Below, piece after piece: positions 1 to 10,789 of a stretch of 64,000 bases of DNA; position 1 is the stretch's first letter; each line of letters begins with the position of its first letter. The DNA lies in assembly GCA_033026295.1 (NCBI GenBank), contig CM065175.1, positions 21,090,837 to 21,154,836 of the forward strand. Reading direction: 5' to 3'. The notes beneath the pieces were generated by a model. The model did not search any database. It had not been told where the DNA came from and saw nothing but the letters and a program-made list of their open reading frames with translations. Source of the stretch: Channa striata (lineage: Eukaryota > Chordata > Actinopteri > Anabantiformes > Channidae). The translations under genes and the position numbers were made by a program.

Positions 1-300
1 GCGACAACATGGCAGTGCTGAATTAGTCCGTAAGACCCAAGTAAACAAAACTCATGAGGTCACCAAATGGACCGCTAGCATGGGAACTGGAGGCTGCTCC
101 TCTGAAGTGCCGCTTGCCTTGCGTCTGCAGACCTGGGCCCAGCTGTCAGTCTCTGTGTATGTCCGTCTCAGCTATGGTTCTGACTGCTGTGATGCCCAAC
201 GGTCAGATGACTGCAAGAAGACAGTGAGATCACACTTTCACGTGGGAACCTGGCTGAGCGCGCAGACAAACAAACGCAGAGGCAGCTAAGTGTGAAACCT
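1..300. other. Unassigned complex sequence at the left edge
   Basis: Non-repetitive sequence of mixed composition. It holds a 69-codon open frame on the plus strand from an ATG at 80, but the translation shows no domain, signal peptide or flanking splice pattern I can support. It may be part of a conserved block cut by the window edge. Nothing else is recognised. Confidence 0.3.
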
Positions 301-660
301 TCAAACTGTCATGGAGGGGGTGAGAGAGGGTGAGAGAGGAATCACCCCCACCCCCACCCCCAAAAAAACTCTCTCTACTCTCACACTCTTTCTCTTCAAC
401 TATCCCTTCCTACCATCAACCCTCCTCCCCTTTCTCACCCATTTTGGCCCCTAAAACTCCCACAATGCCCCCTTAAAGCGTCCAGCCAGACACACACACA
501 GACGTGCAGTCACTTAGCCCCCCTCTTAATACACAGACACACACACACACACCTCCACGCCCCCTGTCAATCAGAGACCCCAGTGTCACGCAGTCACAGA
601 CACTGTCAGAGAGAAAGAGAAGAGACCCAAAAAAAAGGGAGGAAAAGTGGCCCGTCAGTC
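300..660. repeat. Low-complexity pyrimidine-rich and CA-rich DNA
   Basis: A purine stretch (300-340) is followed by three C5 runs separated by single A (344-361), a T/C-rich segment, and a short (CA)n at 531-552. The three C5 runs are one tract short of a canonical i-motif or quadruplex unless a neighbouring tract joins. Open frames here reflect base composition, not coding. Confidence 0.6.
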
Positions 661-1860
661 ATTTTATCACTCTTAGGCCTCCTCTATTCTGTCTCTCTGG
701 CCAACTGCACAAAGAAGGACAAAAAACAGTTGGAAGGGAGCAAATATGAGAGCGATAGGAGAGGAGAGTGGAGGAGTTGTTAGAAAGAGGTAGGTACCAA
801 GGAGAGAAGTGTCCCCATTTTCTCACTGTCTGACTGCAACAAAGAGCCAGGCGGGACACTGCACTGGGGTGGCGTTTTTTTGCCGGGGCCTCCCTTCGAT
901 CCCTACCCCCCAGCCCTCTAAGGTCACCCCTCCGGTGACCCCGCCTCGATTGTTTCACGTTGCTCTGTCAGCTCTGATTGTTGCTGACTGGTTAAATGGC
1001 TGGAAACCAAAACGTAGGGGGTGGAAAAAAGTGGGAAAGAAGGAGAAGGAGGGTGAGGTTTTGGGGAAAGGGATGACACACCCTCTTGTTTTCCCTGAGA
1101 CAACTGACTATTTGACCCAAATAAACAATCTGCACCAAATAAGGAGGCAAGAGAAGGATTCGGACAAAGAGGGTTTGCGGGGTTTGAGGCGCGAGGTGCT
1201 GGGAGAAAGCCCTCTCTCTGCGGTGAAACTAGTGAAAACTGCAGGAGGGAAGAGGAGGAAGCGTGAGTCAGGGGCTTGCCGAGTCCAAGAGGTCTGTTTA
1301 ATCAGATAAAGGAAAAGGCCCTAGAAGATCCTCACTGACAAATGCAGCCCAGCACGACTCCACAACCCAATATGACCACAATAATAAACACTCAGCAGAA
1401 TTATCAATTTTCTGACGGATTCAACTTAAAAACTGATGAATTATAACTTAAGAAAAAGAGAATTTTTTTCTGCTGTGTTGGGTTGAACTAGATTGTACAG
1501 ACGGACCTAATGAAGTGGCCAGTGAGTGAATGTGTTCTCTGATCTTCTCTGCATTGCCAAGTTGCTCGTGATAGACAAAAGTAATAATTGCAATTGTCCA
1601 TCGAGGGCTTTGTCACTTACAATAAACCCAGTAACCTACAGTGATCTCACAGCTGATACATTACCGTCCACTTGGAAATTCTATTTAGTACGGGGTCATA
1701 AGAAGAAACAAGAAGTTCTTAAAGACAGACTAGGTGTTGGTCCATCAACCTACAAACTAACATGTGCCACCTCAAAGCACAATGACTTGCAGCAGGGTAA
1801 GATAATTTATTTTTAATTTATTTCCTAAACAGTCGTTTTTTCCTTGATGGAAACCTGAAT
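660..1860. other. Unassigned stretch with a 166-codon frame lacking ATG
   Basis: Mixed sequence with purine-rich patches around 1020-1260 and AT-rich DNA after 1380. The longest stop-free frame of the window (809-1309, plus) lies here but opens on GTG and has no early ATG, and its lysine/arginine-rich half reflects the purine patch. A short dyad occurs at 922-940 (GGTCACC, 5 bp, GGTGACC), which also reads as inverted AGGTCA-like half-sites. No gene is recognised. Confidence 0.35.
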
Positions 1861-2130
1861 AGCTTCTGTCTTGGATGAGATAAGTGTTTAAAGACCTGGT
1901 ACTGATCAATTATGCAAGCATATTCATTCCCTCCGCTCTCTTCCAATCAAACAGCTAAATAACCTTGGTCCGGATGGACTCTTTGCTCTAATTGGACAAA
2001 TGGCTTGCTTAATTGATCATTGATTGATGATCAATGAGGAACATGTGTTCTCGTTCTTAACAAGGCAAGTGATTGAAAGCGAGCTATAAAATCAGCCGGA
2101 TAGTTTGACAGATGCCAATGGGCTTTCATC
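1861..2130. promoter_or_regulatory. Candidate conserved enhancer with a HOX/PBX-type dyad
   Basis: A 270-bp block of complex sequence stands out from the repeat-rich flanks. It is dense in homeodomain and cofactor words: TGATCAAT, GCTAATTGG-like CTAATTGG, several TTGATT/AATCAA words, and TGATTGAT at 2021-2028, which matches the PBX/HOX bipartite consensus. That site sits inside a dyad with 9-bp arms (2012-2020 and 2027-2035, 6-bp spacer). Function as a developmental enhancer is inference from texture. Confidence 0.4.
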
Positions 2131-2402
2131 ACCTCAGTGTTAGAAAACAAGTACAGCATGAGGGAGACAGGGAGACGTGGGGAGTGAGGCTTTCCTTTTT
2201 CTTTTCCGAGCTCAGTTGAGATGCTCCTACCTCAAAAAGTGAACTTAGCAAATGAGATATGAAAAGTTAGGGAATGGACTAATTACTGGAAGCAACGAAA
2301 AGAGAGGAGGAGTAGCGATAAAGGCAGAAGAGAGGGTTTTTATTTTATCTGTCTTTGACACTCCACATGTTTATCACTTTTCAGTCAAGACACCTGTTTG
2401 AA

Positions 2403-2460
2403 AATGAATGTGTGTGTGCGTGTGTGTGTGTGTGAAGAGAGAGGGGGTGGGGGGGGGGGG
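2403..2460 (+). repeat. (TG)n microsatellite followed by a G tract
   Basis: An interrupted TG repeat at about 2409-2434 is followed by G5-T-G12 at 2443-2460. The G tract can supply four runs of three or more guanines with short loops, so it is a formal quadruplex candidate on the plus strand. Confidence 0.85.
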
Positions 2461-2806
2461 TCTCAACAACTGTGCCATTTGACAGAATACGGGGCATTGT
2501 GGATCCCTTTGATCTGCCGTTCATAGATTCTCTTGAAAGGATCATGGGAGAGACAGAGATACGGATAGATAGATGGTGAGAGAGGAGACACTTCACCCAG
2601 GCATCAGTAGGGCTTCACCCTCAGCTTCAGGTGCCTATCCTTGCTCTGTTTCTGAGCCAGCTCTATTAAATATGAAACGCTAAGACAAAAGGAGGGAGAG
2701 TGAAAGGGGAGGGAGCGGAGGATACAAAAGGGCACTACTCAATGCCTTTGAAGAGGCACTGAGATGAGGGGTGTCGTGAGCGCAAATGTACACACCTTGC
2801 ACACAA

Positions 2807-2808
<2 letters not shown>
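2461..2808. other. Unassigned stretch between two microsatellites
   Basis: Mixed sequence with a GATAGATA-like patch near 2565 and purine-rich DNA at 2690-2730. The stop-free frames here read through the neighbouring repeats. Nothing coding is supported. Confidence 0.35.

Positions 2809-2842
<34 letters not shown>
2809..2842. repeat. (CA)n microsatellite
   Basis: About 17 uninterrupted CA dinucleotides. An octamer word ATTTGCAT follows at 2891-2898, in otherwise unremarkable DNA. Confidence 0.95.
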
Positions 2843-2844
<2 letters not shown>

Positions 2845-2899
2845 ACCGCAACCCTCCAATGATGTGGGTGGATGGGACAGCAATATCTGCATTTGCATC

Positions 2900-3540
2900 T
2901 TGTGTTTTTAGATCACTTTTCACAGATATACCACAAAAGGAACATCGTCAGTAAAATTAGACCTAAAAGCCTCGGTTAGCAGATGATAATAGATGCATAC
3001 ATGCATTGGAGTGGTGTGTGTTTTAATGGACATTAAGACAGCAGAGATTAAAGCGTCTTTAAAGGTTGTTAGAGGACATGGGATCTTGTAGCAAAGATAG
3101 ATGCTCTTCCACGGCAATGAAGAAATTAACCGTTTACTCACATAAAACATTTGACCCCCTATTTATTGAGAAAATAGGGTGTATACTAATATTTTTTTAA
3201 TATTTAAAGGTCAAATCTTTCATGGCATATCTGTATGGAACAATGTAAATATTCAAGTTGTTTTGTTTTTTTAATTAGTAACTGTAGACCAAAGAAAAAA
3301 CCCTTTTAATCCACAGAAATACTTTGGGCATATAATGCTCTTTAAATGTAAATAAAAATGGGAATATAACATCTGAGCTTTAGTATAGGAGATAGAGTGT
3401 ATATGTATATTTAAAGTGGCTCAAACTAGAGAGAGCCCGTTCAGATGTCAATGAGTTGATGTTATAATAAAAAGCTCCACCTATTTGTGATGATGCAAAT
3501 CAATTAAATAATTAAAAATTACTAAAAGCTAAATCTGAAT
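2900..3540. other. AT-rich filler
   Basis: AT-rich, with several short A or T runs and no recognisable gene or element. An octamer site ATGCAAAT lies at 3493-3500, next to AATTAAATAATTAAAAATT-type homeodomain words leading into the next block. Confidence 0.4.
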
Positions 3541-3800
3541 TCAGCTAATGACTACGAGAAGTCCTTTATTTTCGAACAAACAGCAGTGTCAGAGGAGGGA
3601 GCATCAATGACACAGACTGATAACTTTGCCTCTGAGCAGGTCCTAAACTAAATGACCCCTATCAGACAAACTTTAGTGGGCTGTCTTTGGAAAACAATCA
3701 GCTATGTGCTCCTCCCTGACCTTTAGCGACTCAGCAGGCTCAGTCCAATCACAGAGTATTGACATTATCCACCACACACCATTTATAACATCAGCTGCCT
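3541..3800. promoter_or_regulatory. Candidate conserved non-coding block
   Basis: Complex sequence free of simple repeats. It contains AGCTAATGAC, TTTATTTTCG, CAATGACACAGACTGATAAC and CCAATCACAGAG words (CCAAT box, homeodomain and GATA-like cores). A 64-codon plus-strand frame (3704-3898) opens on ATG but reads on into purine-rich DNA and has no coding signature. The enhancer role is inference. Confidence 0.25.
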
Positions 3801-3900
3801 CTCGCCTCAAAGGTCCAGTTGAAATACCAGCACAGTCATGTTGTGTTTTGGTGGAGTTGGAGGGGAAGGATGGGGGATGTGGAGGGTTCTGTGATTAGAA

Positions 3901-4260
3901 CGAGTGCTTCACATTAATGTCACTTTGGCATTAAATTTTTTTTTGTGTTCTGCAAACACACAGATGGACACAGAGATGCACATTGGTGGACATAATATAG
4001 ACACCCACGGCACACAGGCTGATCTAGTTTTCATACACAAAACCCTTAAGCCAAAATAATCCTCGATTCTCCATCTTACACCAAATGCAGACGTACAGTG
4101 TCAGTAAGGGTGGACACTTGGGATCTAACTTTGGTCACTGGGTCCTTTACAAGGCCACATCAATTGTGCCAGATCACCCACTTCATTCCCATCCGGGGGT
4201 GATCCATCTTTGCTGGCCCAGCCAGGCTCCATTACCCCCAGACGAGTTGTGAAATACCCA
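3901..4260. other. Unassigned stretch
   Basis: Mixed sequence without simple repeats, apart from a T run at 3935-3945. No gene, element or motif cluster stands out. Confidence 0.3.
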
Positions 4261-4281
4261 TTATATGTGTGCAGGCATGTG

Positions 4282-4378
4282 GCGGGAATGGGCCTCTTTG
4301 TACGTTGTGAGCCTTTACCCATCAACAATGGGAATGGGCCTCAGACCACTTTGTACAAATTGTGAGCCTTTACCCATG
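4282..4378. repeat. Diverged tandem duplication, two copies
   Basis: Two adjacent copies of a 45-52 bp unit. Both carry GGGAATGGGCCTC, then TTTGTAC, then TTGTGAGCCTTTACCCAT; the second copy (from about 4327) has an insertion after GGGCCTC. This looks like an isolated local duplication, not a longer satellite. Confidence 0.75.
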
Positions 4379-4379
4379 C

Positions 4380-5610
4380 ACAGGATGTAACTCCAGCACG
4401 TTCAGTAAAGCACAATAACACAGTAAGAATAGTAAGACATTAAAATGTTTGAAAAGTGTGAAAACTTCCTTCTAAAATTATTTGTATAAAATGTATTTGT
4501 ATAAAATCATACAAAGCATAAAACCACCACATCCCTGCACTATTACATTGATGTATTGATCCTACAGTAACCCATGAAGTGACCATCATCTGGGCAAACC
4601 TCTTGGAGGAGCTGGCCTGCTCCCTGTGATTTCTGCCTCGTATACTCATATGGATTTCCTTTCTCCATTTCTGTGTTCATCGTAGCTCATCGCAGGCTTT
4701 CAACCAGAGCCAGAGCAGGACACCCTCCATCTGTCCATTTTGCAGATATTTAGAGAAATGATAAATGTTTAAATTAATGTTTATAGATGTTTAGCTCAAT
4801 GGTCGCCCAGTAACAGTAAAAATAAAACATTAGACAAGCGGCTAAAAAGCATTCTGCAGTTTCTCACGTTTTCTTAACTTAAAGTGAATCCTGTCTGATT
4901 AGGGCAGCCAGCGATTTAGGTGTAATTATACTGCAGTCAACTGAAACTCGATCTCCATTTCACTAATTATATCTTTAAAACCAGTAAGTTATTTTCCACA
5001 AGGAGTGAAAACGTATGTAAGTATTACTAATTTAACATTTTTAATTAATTTAGATAATTTTAGAAAGACATGCTTTTCTTATGATTGTTTTCACTTTTTC
5101 TGTGAAAGTCACAATAAATTAAAGGACAAGGAAACCTGTAAACTGACAAGCAAGATAAATATATTCTTAGACACCATAACTCATGGCTATAGATATTCAG
5201 AATAATACACTGCACGGATACAAGGACAGCAACAGTTACTTTCATTACTGATTAATCTCTATTTCTGTCAAACCTTAGTTTTTTTTTCTCACAGAAATGA
5301 CCCCATTCAAGAAGAGTGCATCAACACTACACTCCCTTGTCTAATGTCTCCAGGATGGCATATCATTACAGAGTCACAGTATCAAGGATTACATGACATC
5401 AGTAACATGAAGGAGGTGATAAAGACAAAGACAGGGGCGAAGACAAGAAGAAGAGAGCCACTTCCCCTGAGAGTCCTCTCGTTAGCACTGAAACAATGTA
5501 GGCTTAATACTGAGACCAAGGGGTTGCTTGTCACACCTAAAGTGCTTTGCATTAATTAACCCCATATACACTCTATTAATAAGACTTCCATAAGGCCCCA
5601 GCACGTGGCC
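4380..5610. other. AT-rich unassigned stretch
   Basis: AT-rich DNA with short stop-free frames only. Around 4860-5000 there are several TAATTA-type cores (GTGTAATTATACTGC, CACTAATTATATC), but the block is not sharply bounded. No gene is recognised. Confidence 0.35.
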
Positions 5611-5626
5611 TGTGTGTGTGTGTGTG
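5611..5626. repeat. Short (TG)n microsatellite
   Basis: Eight TG dinucleotides, followed by degenerate TG-rich DNA to about 5640. Confidence 0.85.
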
Positions 5627-5639
5627 AACGTGTGTATGT

Positions 5640-6095
5640 AATAGCTTGCAGTGTTGTATGGATATCACTTTTTAATCAAAGGGGCACAGCAGATTCAGTG
5701 GAAAGGAAGGTCCTTTTAGCTAAGGTGCTTGGAGACATTTGTAAAGAAAACAATTCAACTTCTACTTGCTCCGGTTTTGAATGATAATTTGCTCCCCGTG
5801 CTGGTCAGACAAAAAACAAGCAATTTGATAACATCACCCTGGGCTCTGAGAAATTATGACAACCATTCTTTACTATATTATAGAATTACTAGGTGCATCG
5901 CTCACTCTGAATGTATTTACCGTAGGTGAACGTGTGTGTACGTGTGCAATTATGAATATGTTTGACTCACAGAGATGCTATGAAAGCTTGTGTGCATAAG
6001 CACGATGTGTTTGCAAGCGCACAAGTAGATATCGGTACCGTTGCACATGTGTGTGTTTGTGTGTGATGTATCTTTTAGCTGTGGACAGATAAACA
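5640..6095. other. Unassigned stretch
   Basis: AT-rich mixed sequence grading into degenerate TG-rich DNA at 5930-6065. No coding or element signature is seen. Confidence 0.3.
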
Positions 6096-6099
6096 GTGG

Positions 6100-6255
6100 A
6101 GACAAACATACGCTGCATCAGTTTAATGACCCATCCCTGTAGAGTCCCTCTACATTCAATTAGCAGGAAGATAATTAATCGGGCCAAGTCTCAGGCTGCT
6201 GAGCTCGCTGGCGGACTGGCAGCGGGAAGCCAGGTGGTCTTGCAGGAAGAGATGT
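6100..6255. promoter_or_regulatory. Candidate conserved non-coding block
   Basis: A compact complex block with homeodomain cores (CAATTAGCAGG, GATAATTAATCGG) followed by a GC-rich part containing GCTGAGCTCGCTGG. It is bounded by degenerate TG-rich DNA on both sides, which makes it stand out. The regulatory role is inferred. Confidence 0.3.
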
Positions 6256-6417
6256 GTGTATGTGCATATCCTTGTATACGTTTGGTTGCACAAAGGGATG
6301 AAAAACGGAGACAGATTCAGTGATTCGTCTCTCTTTCTTTGGTTCTCCAGAGACACTGGCCAAAAACAAACATGAAGCCATAAAAACAGCAAAACAAAGG
6401 GGCTTTCTAGATATAAA

Positions 6418-6434
6418 ACACACACACACACACA
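6418..6434. repeat. (CA)n microsatellite
   Basis: A short run of CA followed by CACT repeats. Confidence 0.85.
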
Positions 6435-6525
6435 CTCACTCACTGTAAAGGTTCAACACAAAACGCATGCTTGTTTTGACTGACTTGTACATTTGCGGTC
6501 CATTTCTATTACCACTTTTCTGTCC

Positions 6526-6579
<54 letters not shown>
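6526..6579. repeat. Compound (CT)n(CA)n microsatellite
   Basis: A CT tract passes directly into about eleven CA dinucleotides. The same CT-to-CA compound structure recurs at 7775-7819. Confidence 0.95.
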
Positions 6580-6580
<1 letters not shown>

Positions 6581-7770
6581 TGCTGGGATCAGTAAGCCCC
6601 TTGTGGTCGTTTGCTGTCACTACACAAACACCAGTGTGCTGAGGGAGCATGTGGCTCTCCATCAATCTTCTGCTGACTGTCTGAGGTAAACACACCATAG
6701 GGGTTTGGCTCTGGCATCAAACACCTGTATTCTCCCACAATGGAAACATGTGAGCGTGTCAGGTTCCTATAGCTTTTCATTTTTATGGTAATGACAACAA
6801 CATTTTAGTGCATTGTTTGTGTCTAGAGGGGGCAGGTACTGAACGTTACGAGGGTGATGGTTCTCTTATCATTCATTAAAATTTATAGTATAAATGAATG
6901 AATGAATAACTAATACATACAAGTTCAATCAAGCAAGGGGCATTTTACCCTTTAATTAAAAGCAAAGAAAGCGCAAGACAATCGTGGTAAATATATTTTT
7001 TCTTCTGTTTTATTCTGCACGGAACAGTGGGGAGGCTGGGTTTACTGCAGGTTACTGCATTTTTTTGTTGAGCTATCAGTCACAGAGAAATGGATTAAAT
7101 TGACTTTCAAATATGCTTCTGTGATTGATGAAACTATGGGGCACTGACTGTACTGTTCCTGCAATATATGGTTTTAAACCAGAATGTAAGTGTTTGCACT
7201 TCAGAGTAGCGAGAATGTGAGTCTCACCATCTTAACGTTTGGGGGGACGAGGTCACCGTATTTTACGGTGTGTGTTCAGTCAATTACAGTAATTACAATG
7301 GGTCACATCTGTACGCATGTGGTTTTGTTTGACTAAAAAGTTGTTTAAATTGCTCAAATTTGGAGATGGGGTTAAGTGGTAAGGCTGCTTTCCTCTGCTG
7401 ACCTGGTATGGCAGCAGCACTGGCCAAATGTGGTGACACTTCTCAGATTCATGACAGTTAGTCAAAACAGAGTCACCAACAGAAAGGCAGGTGATTTTCA
7501 CAACATGGGTCAGGAAAACAAAGATTTTACATGGTGTAACATCCACTTGATGGTGACTATGTGGTTGGCTTATTTTGGTAATTAAATATTAAATTACATA
7601 ATAAATTCTATGTAATGAAGGTGTTTAAAATGTTCTCTTTCACTGTGGCACTTCTGAAAAACAATTTCCATTGTATTTACAGTATGAATGTCCAGGTCAT
7701 CTTACACAATAGTGCAGAAGAATTACATGAATTTAATCATTCAGTACCTGCTTCAGTACGTCACAGATGC
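6580..7770. other. Unassigned stretch with a small dyad
   Basis: Mostly AT-rich. A short AATG tetranucleotide run sits at 6893-6909. At 7254-7270 there is a dyad CACCGTA, 3 bp, TACGGTG. From 7300 to 7550 the sequence is more complex (CTGCTGACCTGG, CACTGGCCAAATG), but no gene is supported. Confidence 0.35.
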
Positions 7771-7774
7771 CCTG

Positions 7775-7775
7775 C

Positions 7776-7818
<43 letters not shown>

Positions 7819-7819
7819 A
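7775..7819. repeat. Compound (CT)n(CA)n microsatellite
   Basis: CT repeat (7775-7794) joined to CA repeat (7794-7819). Overlapping long open frames here are repeat artefacts encoding Ser-Leu and Thr-His runs. Confidence 0.95.
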
Positions 7820-7929
7820 GGCCCTTCTCTCTTCAGAACACCGACTTCCTTTCTCATACTCTTCTCCCCTTCTTCTCCTCTCTTTCCAAGCTTGTTATGC
7901 AGATTCCCAGATTTTCCTCCTTAAACACT

Positions 7930-7980
7930 CGTATACACACTCAAACACACACACGCGCAAAACACACACACACACTCACA
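7930..7980. repeat. Degenerate CA-rich tract
   Basis: CA repeats interrupted by GCGC and AAA. A small dyad CCCCAG, 4 bp, CTGGGG follows near 7997-8012, and an octamer word lies at 8060-8067 (ATGCAAAT). Confidence 0.85.
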
Positions 7981-8089
7981 GTTCTGCCTCTACCTCCCCA
8001 GGGCGCTGGGGAAGGGCAGAGCGAAGATGGAAATGAATTCAGCCATGTTGCAAGTGGCAATGCAAATCTGCATCTGTAATTACCCCCAG

Positions 8090-8260
8090 AAATACACAGG
8101 GAGCTTTCTTTCACTCTCCTCCTCATGCCTTCTGCCCTCCCTTTCTCCCCTCTTCCTGATTTTCTCATTCTTTCCAAGACTCTGTCTTTCCTTTTTCTGT
8201 CTGTATCTCTGAACTCCCCCCTTCTCCTCCTGTCTATCTCGCACAGTCTCTCTCAAAGGC
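8090..8260. repeat. Pyrimidine-rich low-complexity tract
   Basis: Strong T/C bias on the plus strand over about 170 bp. Open frames here are composition-driven on both strands. Confidence 0.6.
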
Positions 8261-8309
8261 TTCTTAAGTGATGCTTGGTGGGCCAATTAAGGTGAGCAGA
8301 AGCATGGGC

Positions 8310-8510
8310 CTGCATGTGTGTGTGTGTCTGTGTTTGTGTGAGAGAGAATGTGAGTGTGTGTGCACGCATTCATGCATGCATGAGTGTATTTATGCATGCA
8401 TCAAACACCTTGCACAGTCTTGCTTATGTCCACACTGTCTGTGTTTGTGTCTATCTTTCCACACAGATCTGTGTGCGTGCATGTGTGAGTGTGTGGGTTT
8501 ACGTATGGTG
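8310..8510. repeat. Degenerate TG-rich tract with ATGCATGCAT palindromes
   Basis: Interrupted TG repeats, with two copies of an alternating purine-pyrimidine palindrome built on ATGCATGCAT at about 8371-8382 and 8391-8402. Such alternation can adopt left-handed or cruciform structure in vitro. Confidence 0.7.
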
Positions 8511-9355
8511 TCATCTCTTTGTGTCTGGGTCGGGGCATATTCATGTGTTTATAAGTGTCCCCTCAGGCCAAATACAGCTAAGCTGTCTCTTGAAATGGGA
8601 CACTATTCCTAACACTAAACTGAAAGCAACTGTCTGTATTTGCAGCTCTGTACACAAATCTGCAAAACTTTGGTTCAAAACAACAACAACAAAAAAAAAT
8701 CAATTCAATCACACACCCTGTTACATCATCAATAACGTGAAGCTGAATATATATTAGCAGTGGCTGAACTATGAGCCACAGTCAGCAAGAGGCTTCACAA
8801 AAATGAACAATGTAATTAATGAAACCCTGAGAAATATCATAACTTAAACGTCAAACTTATTTGCTGGCCTAACCACATACTGGCACATGACGCAAAATAA
8901 TAAAGTTAACCATCTTAAAAGATTTAAGGAAGAAACTAACACACCCAAGGGAAAATCAGGGTGATTTTGATTCCAGTCAGTTTAAACAGGAGATATGCAC
9001 CCAAAATTTTAAAAAAATCTATTTGTTAACATTTTTTAGTTTCATGTGATATGTAAACAACATCTGTGAGCCTACACAAATTTCAGAGTTGCTATGGATT
9101 ACACTGCTGGTCTTGGTGTGCTGCAGGAAAGGTGATAACGGGCAAATAAAACACAGAGGTGCTCTGAAAGGAGGTGGGTAGGTGAGGGTAAGGGTAAAGG
9201 GTGGAGGTGAGGCAGAAGAAAACGAGGAGCGGGATGGACGGATGGAAAAGAGGGGCACACCCTGAGTCTCAGTGGCAGCGCTCTGCTGCAGAGGAGCCAA
9301 TTAGGGGAAGGCAGGACACACAGGGGCTAAGCATACAAACCCTACTGCGACTGGG
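8510..9355. other. Unassigned stretch
   Basis: AT-rich to mixed DNA, with a G-rich patch at 9165-9240 on the plus strand. The short frames show no coding features. Nothing else is recognised. Confidence 0.3.
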
Positions 9356-9356
9356 C

Positions 9357-9357
<1 letters not shown>

Positions 9358-9398
<41 letters not shown>
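9358..9398. repeat. (GT)n microsatellite
   Basis: About 20 perfect GT units, among the longest pure dinucleotide tracts in the window. Confidence 0.95.
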
Positions 9399-9399
<1 letters not shown>

Positions 9400-10220
9400 A
9401 ACATGTATTTTAACCCAGCCTTATTGTCATGCCAAGTCAAAGGCACACATACAAGAAAGGCCAAAATTATATTTGTCTTCAGTTTGTATCAGTGTTTCGT
9501 TTCTGATTCAGCATTTAGCCTATTTTGTCACAGCAAAATTTTAAAAATAATCAATGCATAGCTGAAAATAAACACCACATACAGAGTACAGTGCAGGTTA
9601 AACTGAGTCTCCTGGACACTCTTTTTAAATAGTGATGCTAATTACAGATGAATGAAAATATCAATAAGATAACCTGACTGTCACCCTCAACATTAGTACA
9701 TCACATTATTTTACTAATAGGTCTGTTAATGAATATTTAATTAGCTTTTAATTAGTGTTTTAGCCACTGCAGCGACTGGGAGCATTTCAGCATGAGATAC
9801 AGATGTATAAGAACATATACTTCACATATCTTTTTGTATCATCTGCAAGATATCCCAAATCTAAACATCTCAGTGTTTAGATTGAGTAACACTGTTCATG
9901 AATTATTTTTAATTTGAAATGATAAATAGAAATATTTTTTATGTACACCGAATGCCGCAGAATACAGAAATGCAGTTTTGACCAAAGAGATACCTCAATT
10001 AGCTCAAGTGCACTAATGTGATCAAAAAATAGATACATATTAATTATTTCTATTACAACAAAGTCCTGTCTGACTGGTAGGAGGGCCTGTAAAGATCCAG
10101 CAGTGAGTGCACATGCACTTTACACACAAGCATTAGCACAAATGAGCACGTGTGTGTTGCTAAGTGTGCGTATGTAAGCATTGCTGAGGTCGTGTGATAT
10201 GAAGAAAAAAAAAAAAGAGA
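9400..10220. other. AT-rich unassigned stretch
   Basis: AT-rich, with a notable group of homeodomain cores at 9720-9770 (TTAATGAATATTTAATTAGCTTTTAATTAGTG). This could be a small regulatory block, but its borders are unclear. No gene is recognised. Confidence 0.35.
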
Positions 10221-10350
10221 ACTCTGAATAATGCATGAGTCTTTTGGTCAATGCATTGTGATTTGCTTTAAGGAGGCCTTCTCTCAGCCATTATAAGATT
10301 AAACCCAACCTTGGTTTGTCTAGAGTGGCCGGGACATGCAAGAGACCTGT
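10221..10350. promoter_or_regulatory. Candidate conserved non-coding block
   Basis: A compact complex segment with GGTCAATGCATTGTGATTTGC, CCATTATAAGATTAAACCC and TTGGTTTGTC words, just before a CA-rich tract. The texture is typical of a vertebrate conserved element; conservation itself is untested. Confidence 0.25.
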
Positions 10351-10372
10351 CAACACTGCAGGAACGGGACCC

Positions 10373-10414
10373 CACACACACACAGTTCAGCACACACACA
10401 CACACACACACACA
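10373..10414. repeat. (CA)n microsatellite, interrupted
   Basis: Two CA runs split by GTTCAG. Confidence 0.9.
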
Positions 10415-10789
10415 AAGATACACTTAAAATACAAAAATGAGGAGACAAAATAATCAGAACTATAGATTCATACAGTACCAACCATAAATATATATAGACA
10501 ATAATGAAGTGAAAGATAATAATAGGATAAAGGGAAATCTACAAGATGAAGGGAGAAATAATACAGACATGAGGAGGAAAGAGATGAAGACCTGAATGAG
10601 CAGGACTGGAGGTAAACTGTGGCCCCTCTCTGTTCTGATTCCTGTCCAGTCAATACGCCTGCTGTGTGACATGCTTCAATCATTCTTTATTGAGCCCTCA
10701 GTCACACGCTTAAGCGTCCTCTCCCTCCGCCTGTCCTCTCCATCCACTCTCAATCACTGCTGTTGTTGTTCCCAATCAATAATCAATTT
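10415..10789. other. Unassigned AT-rich to pyrimidine-rich stretch
   Basis: AT-rich DNA with purine-rich patches (10510-10590), then pyrimidine-rich DNA. The overlapping minus-strand frames are composition-driven and show no domain. Confidence 0.3.

Noticed and set aside
344..361. Three C5 runs as a quadruplex or i-motif
   Set aside because: Only three tracts with short loops are present; a fourth would have to be borrowed across a long loop.
809..1309. Longest stop-free frame of the window (166 codons, plus)
   Set aside because: It opens on GTG, has no early ATG, reads through purine-rich DNA and shows no domain or splice structure.
7615..8079. 154-codon plus-strand frame
   Set aside because: Most of it translates CT and CA repeats into Ser-Leu and Thr-His runs.
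8268..8757. Cys/Val-rich frames of 114 and 147 codons
   Set aside because: They translate a degenerate TG repeat.
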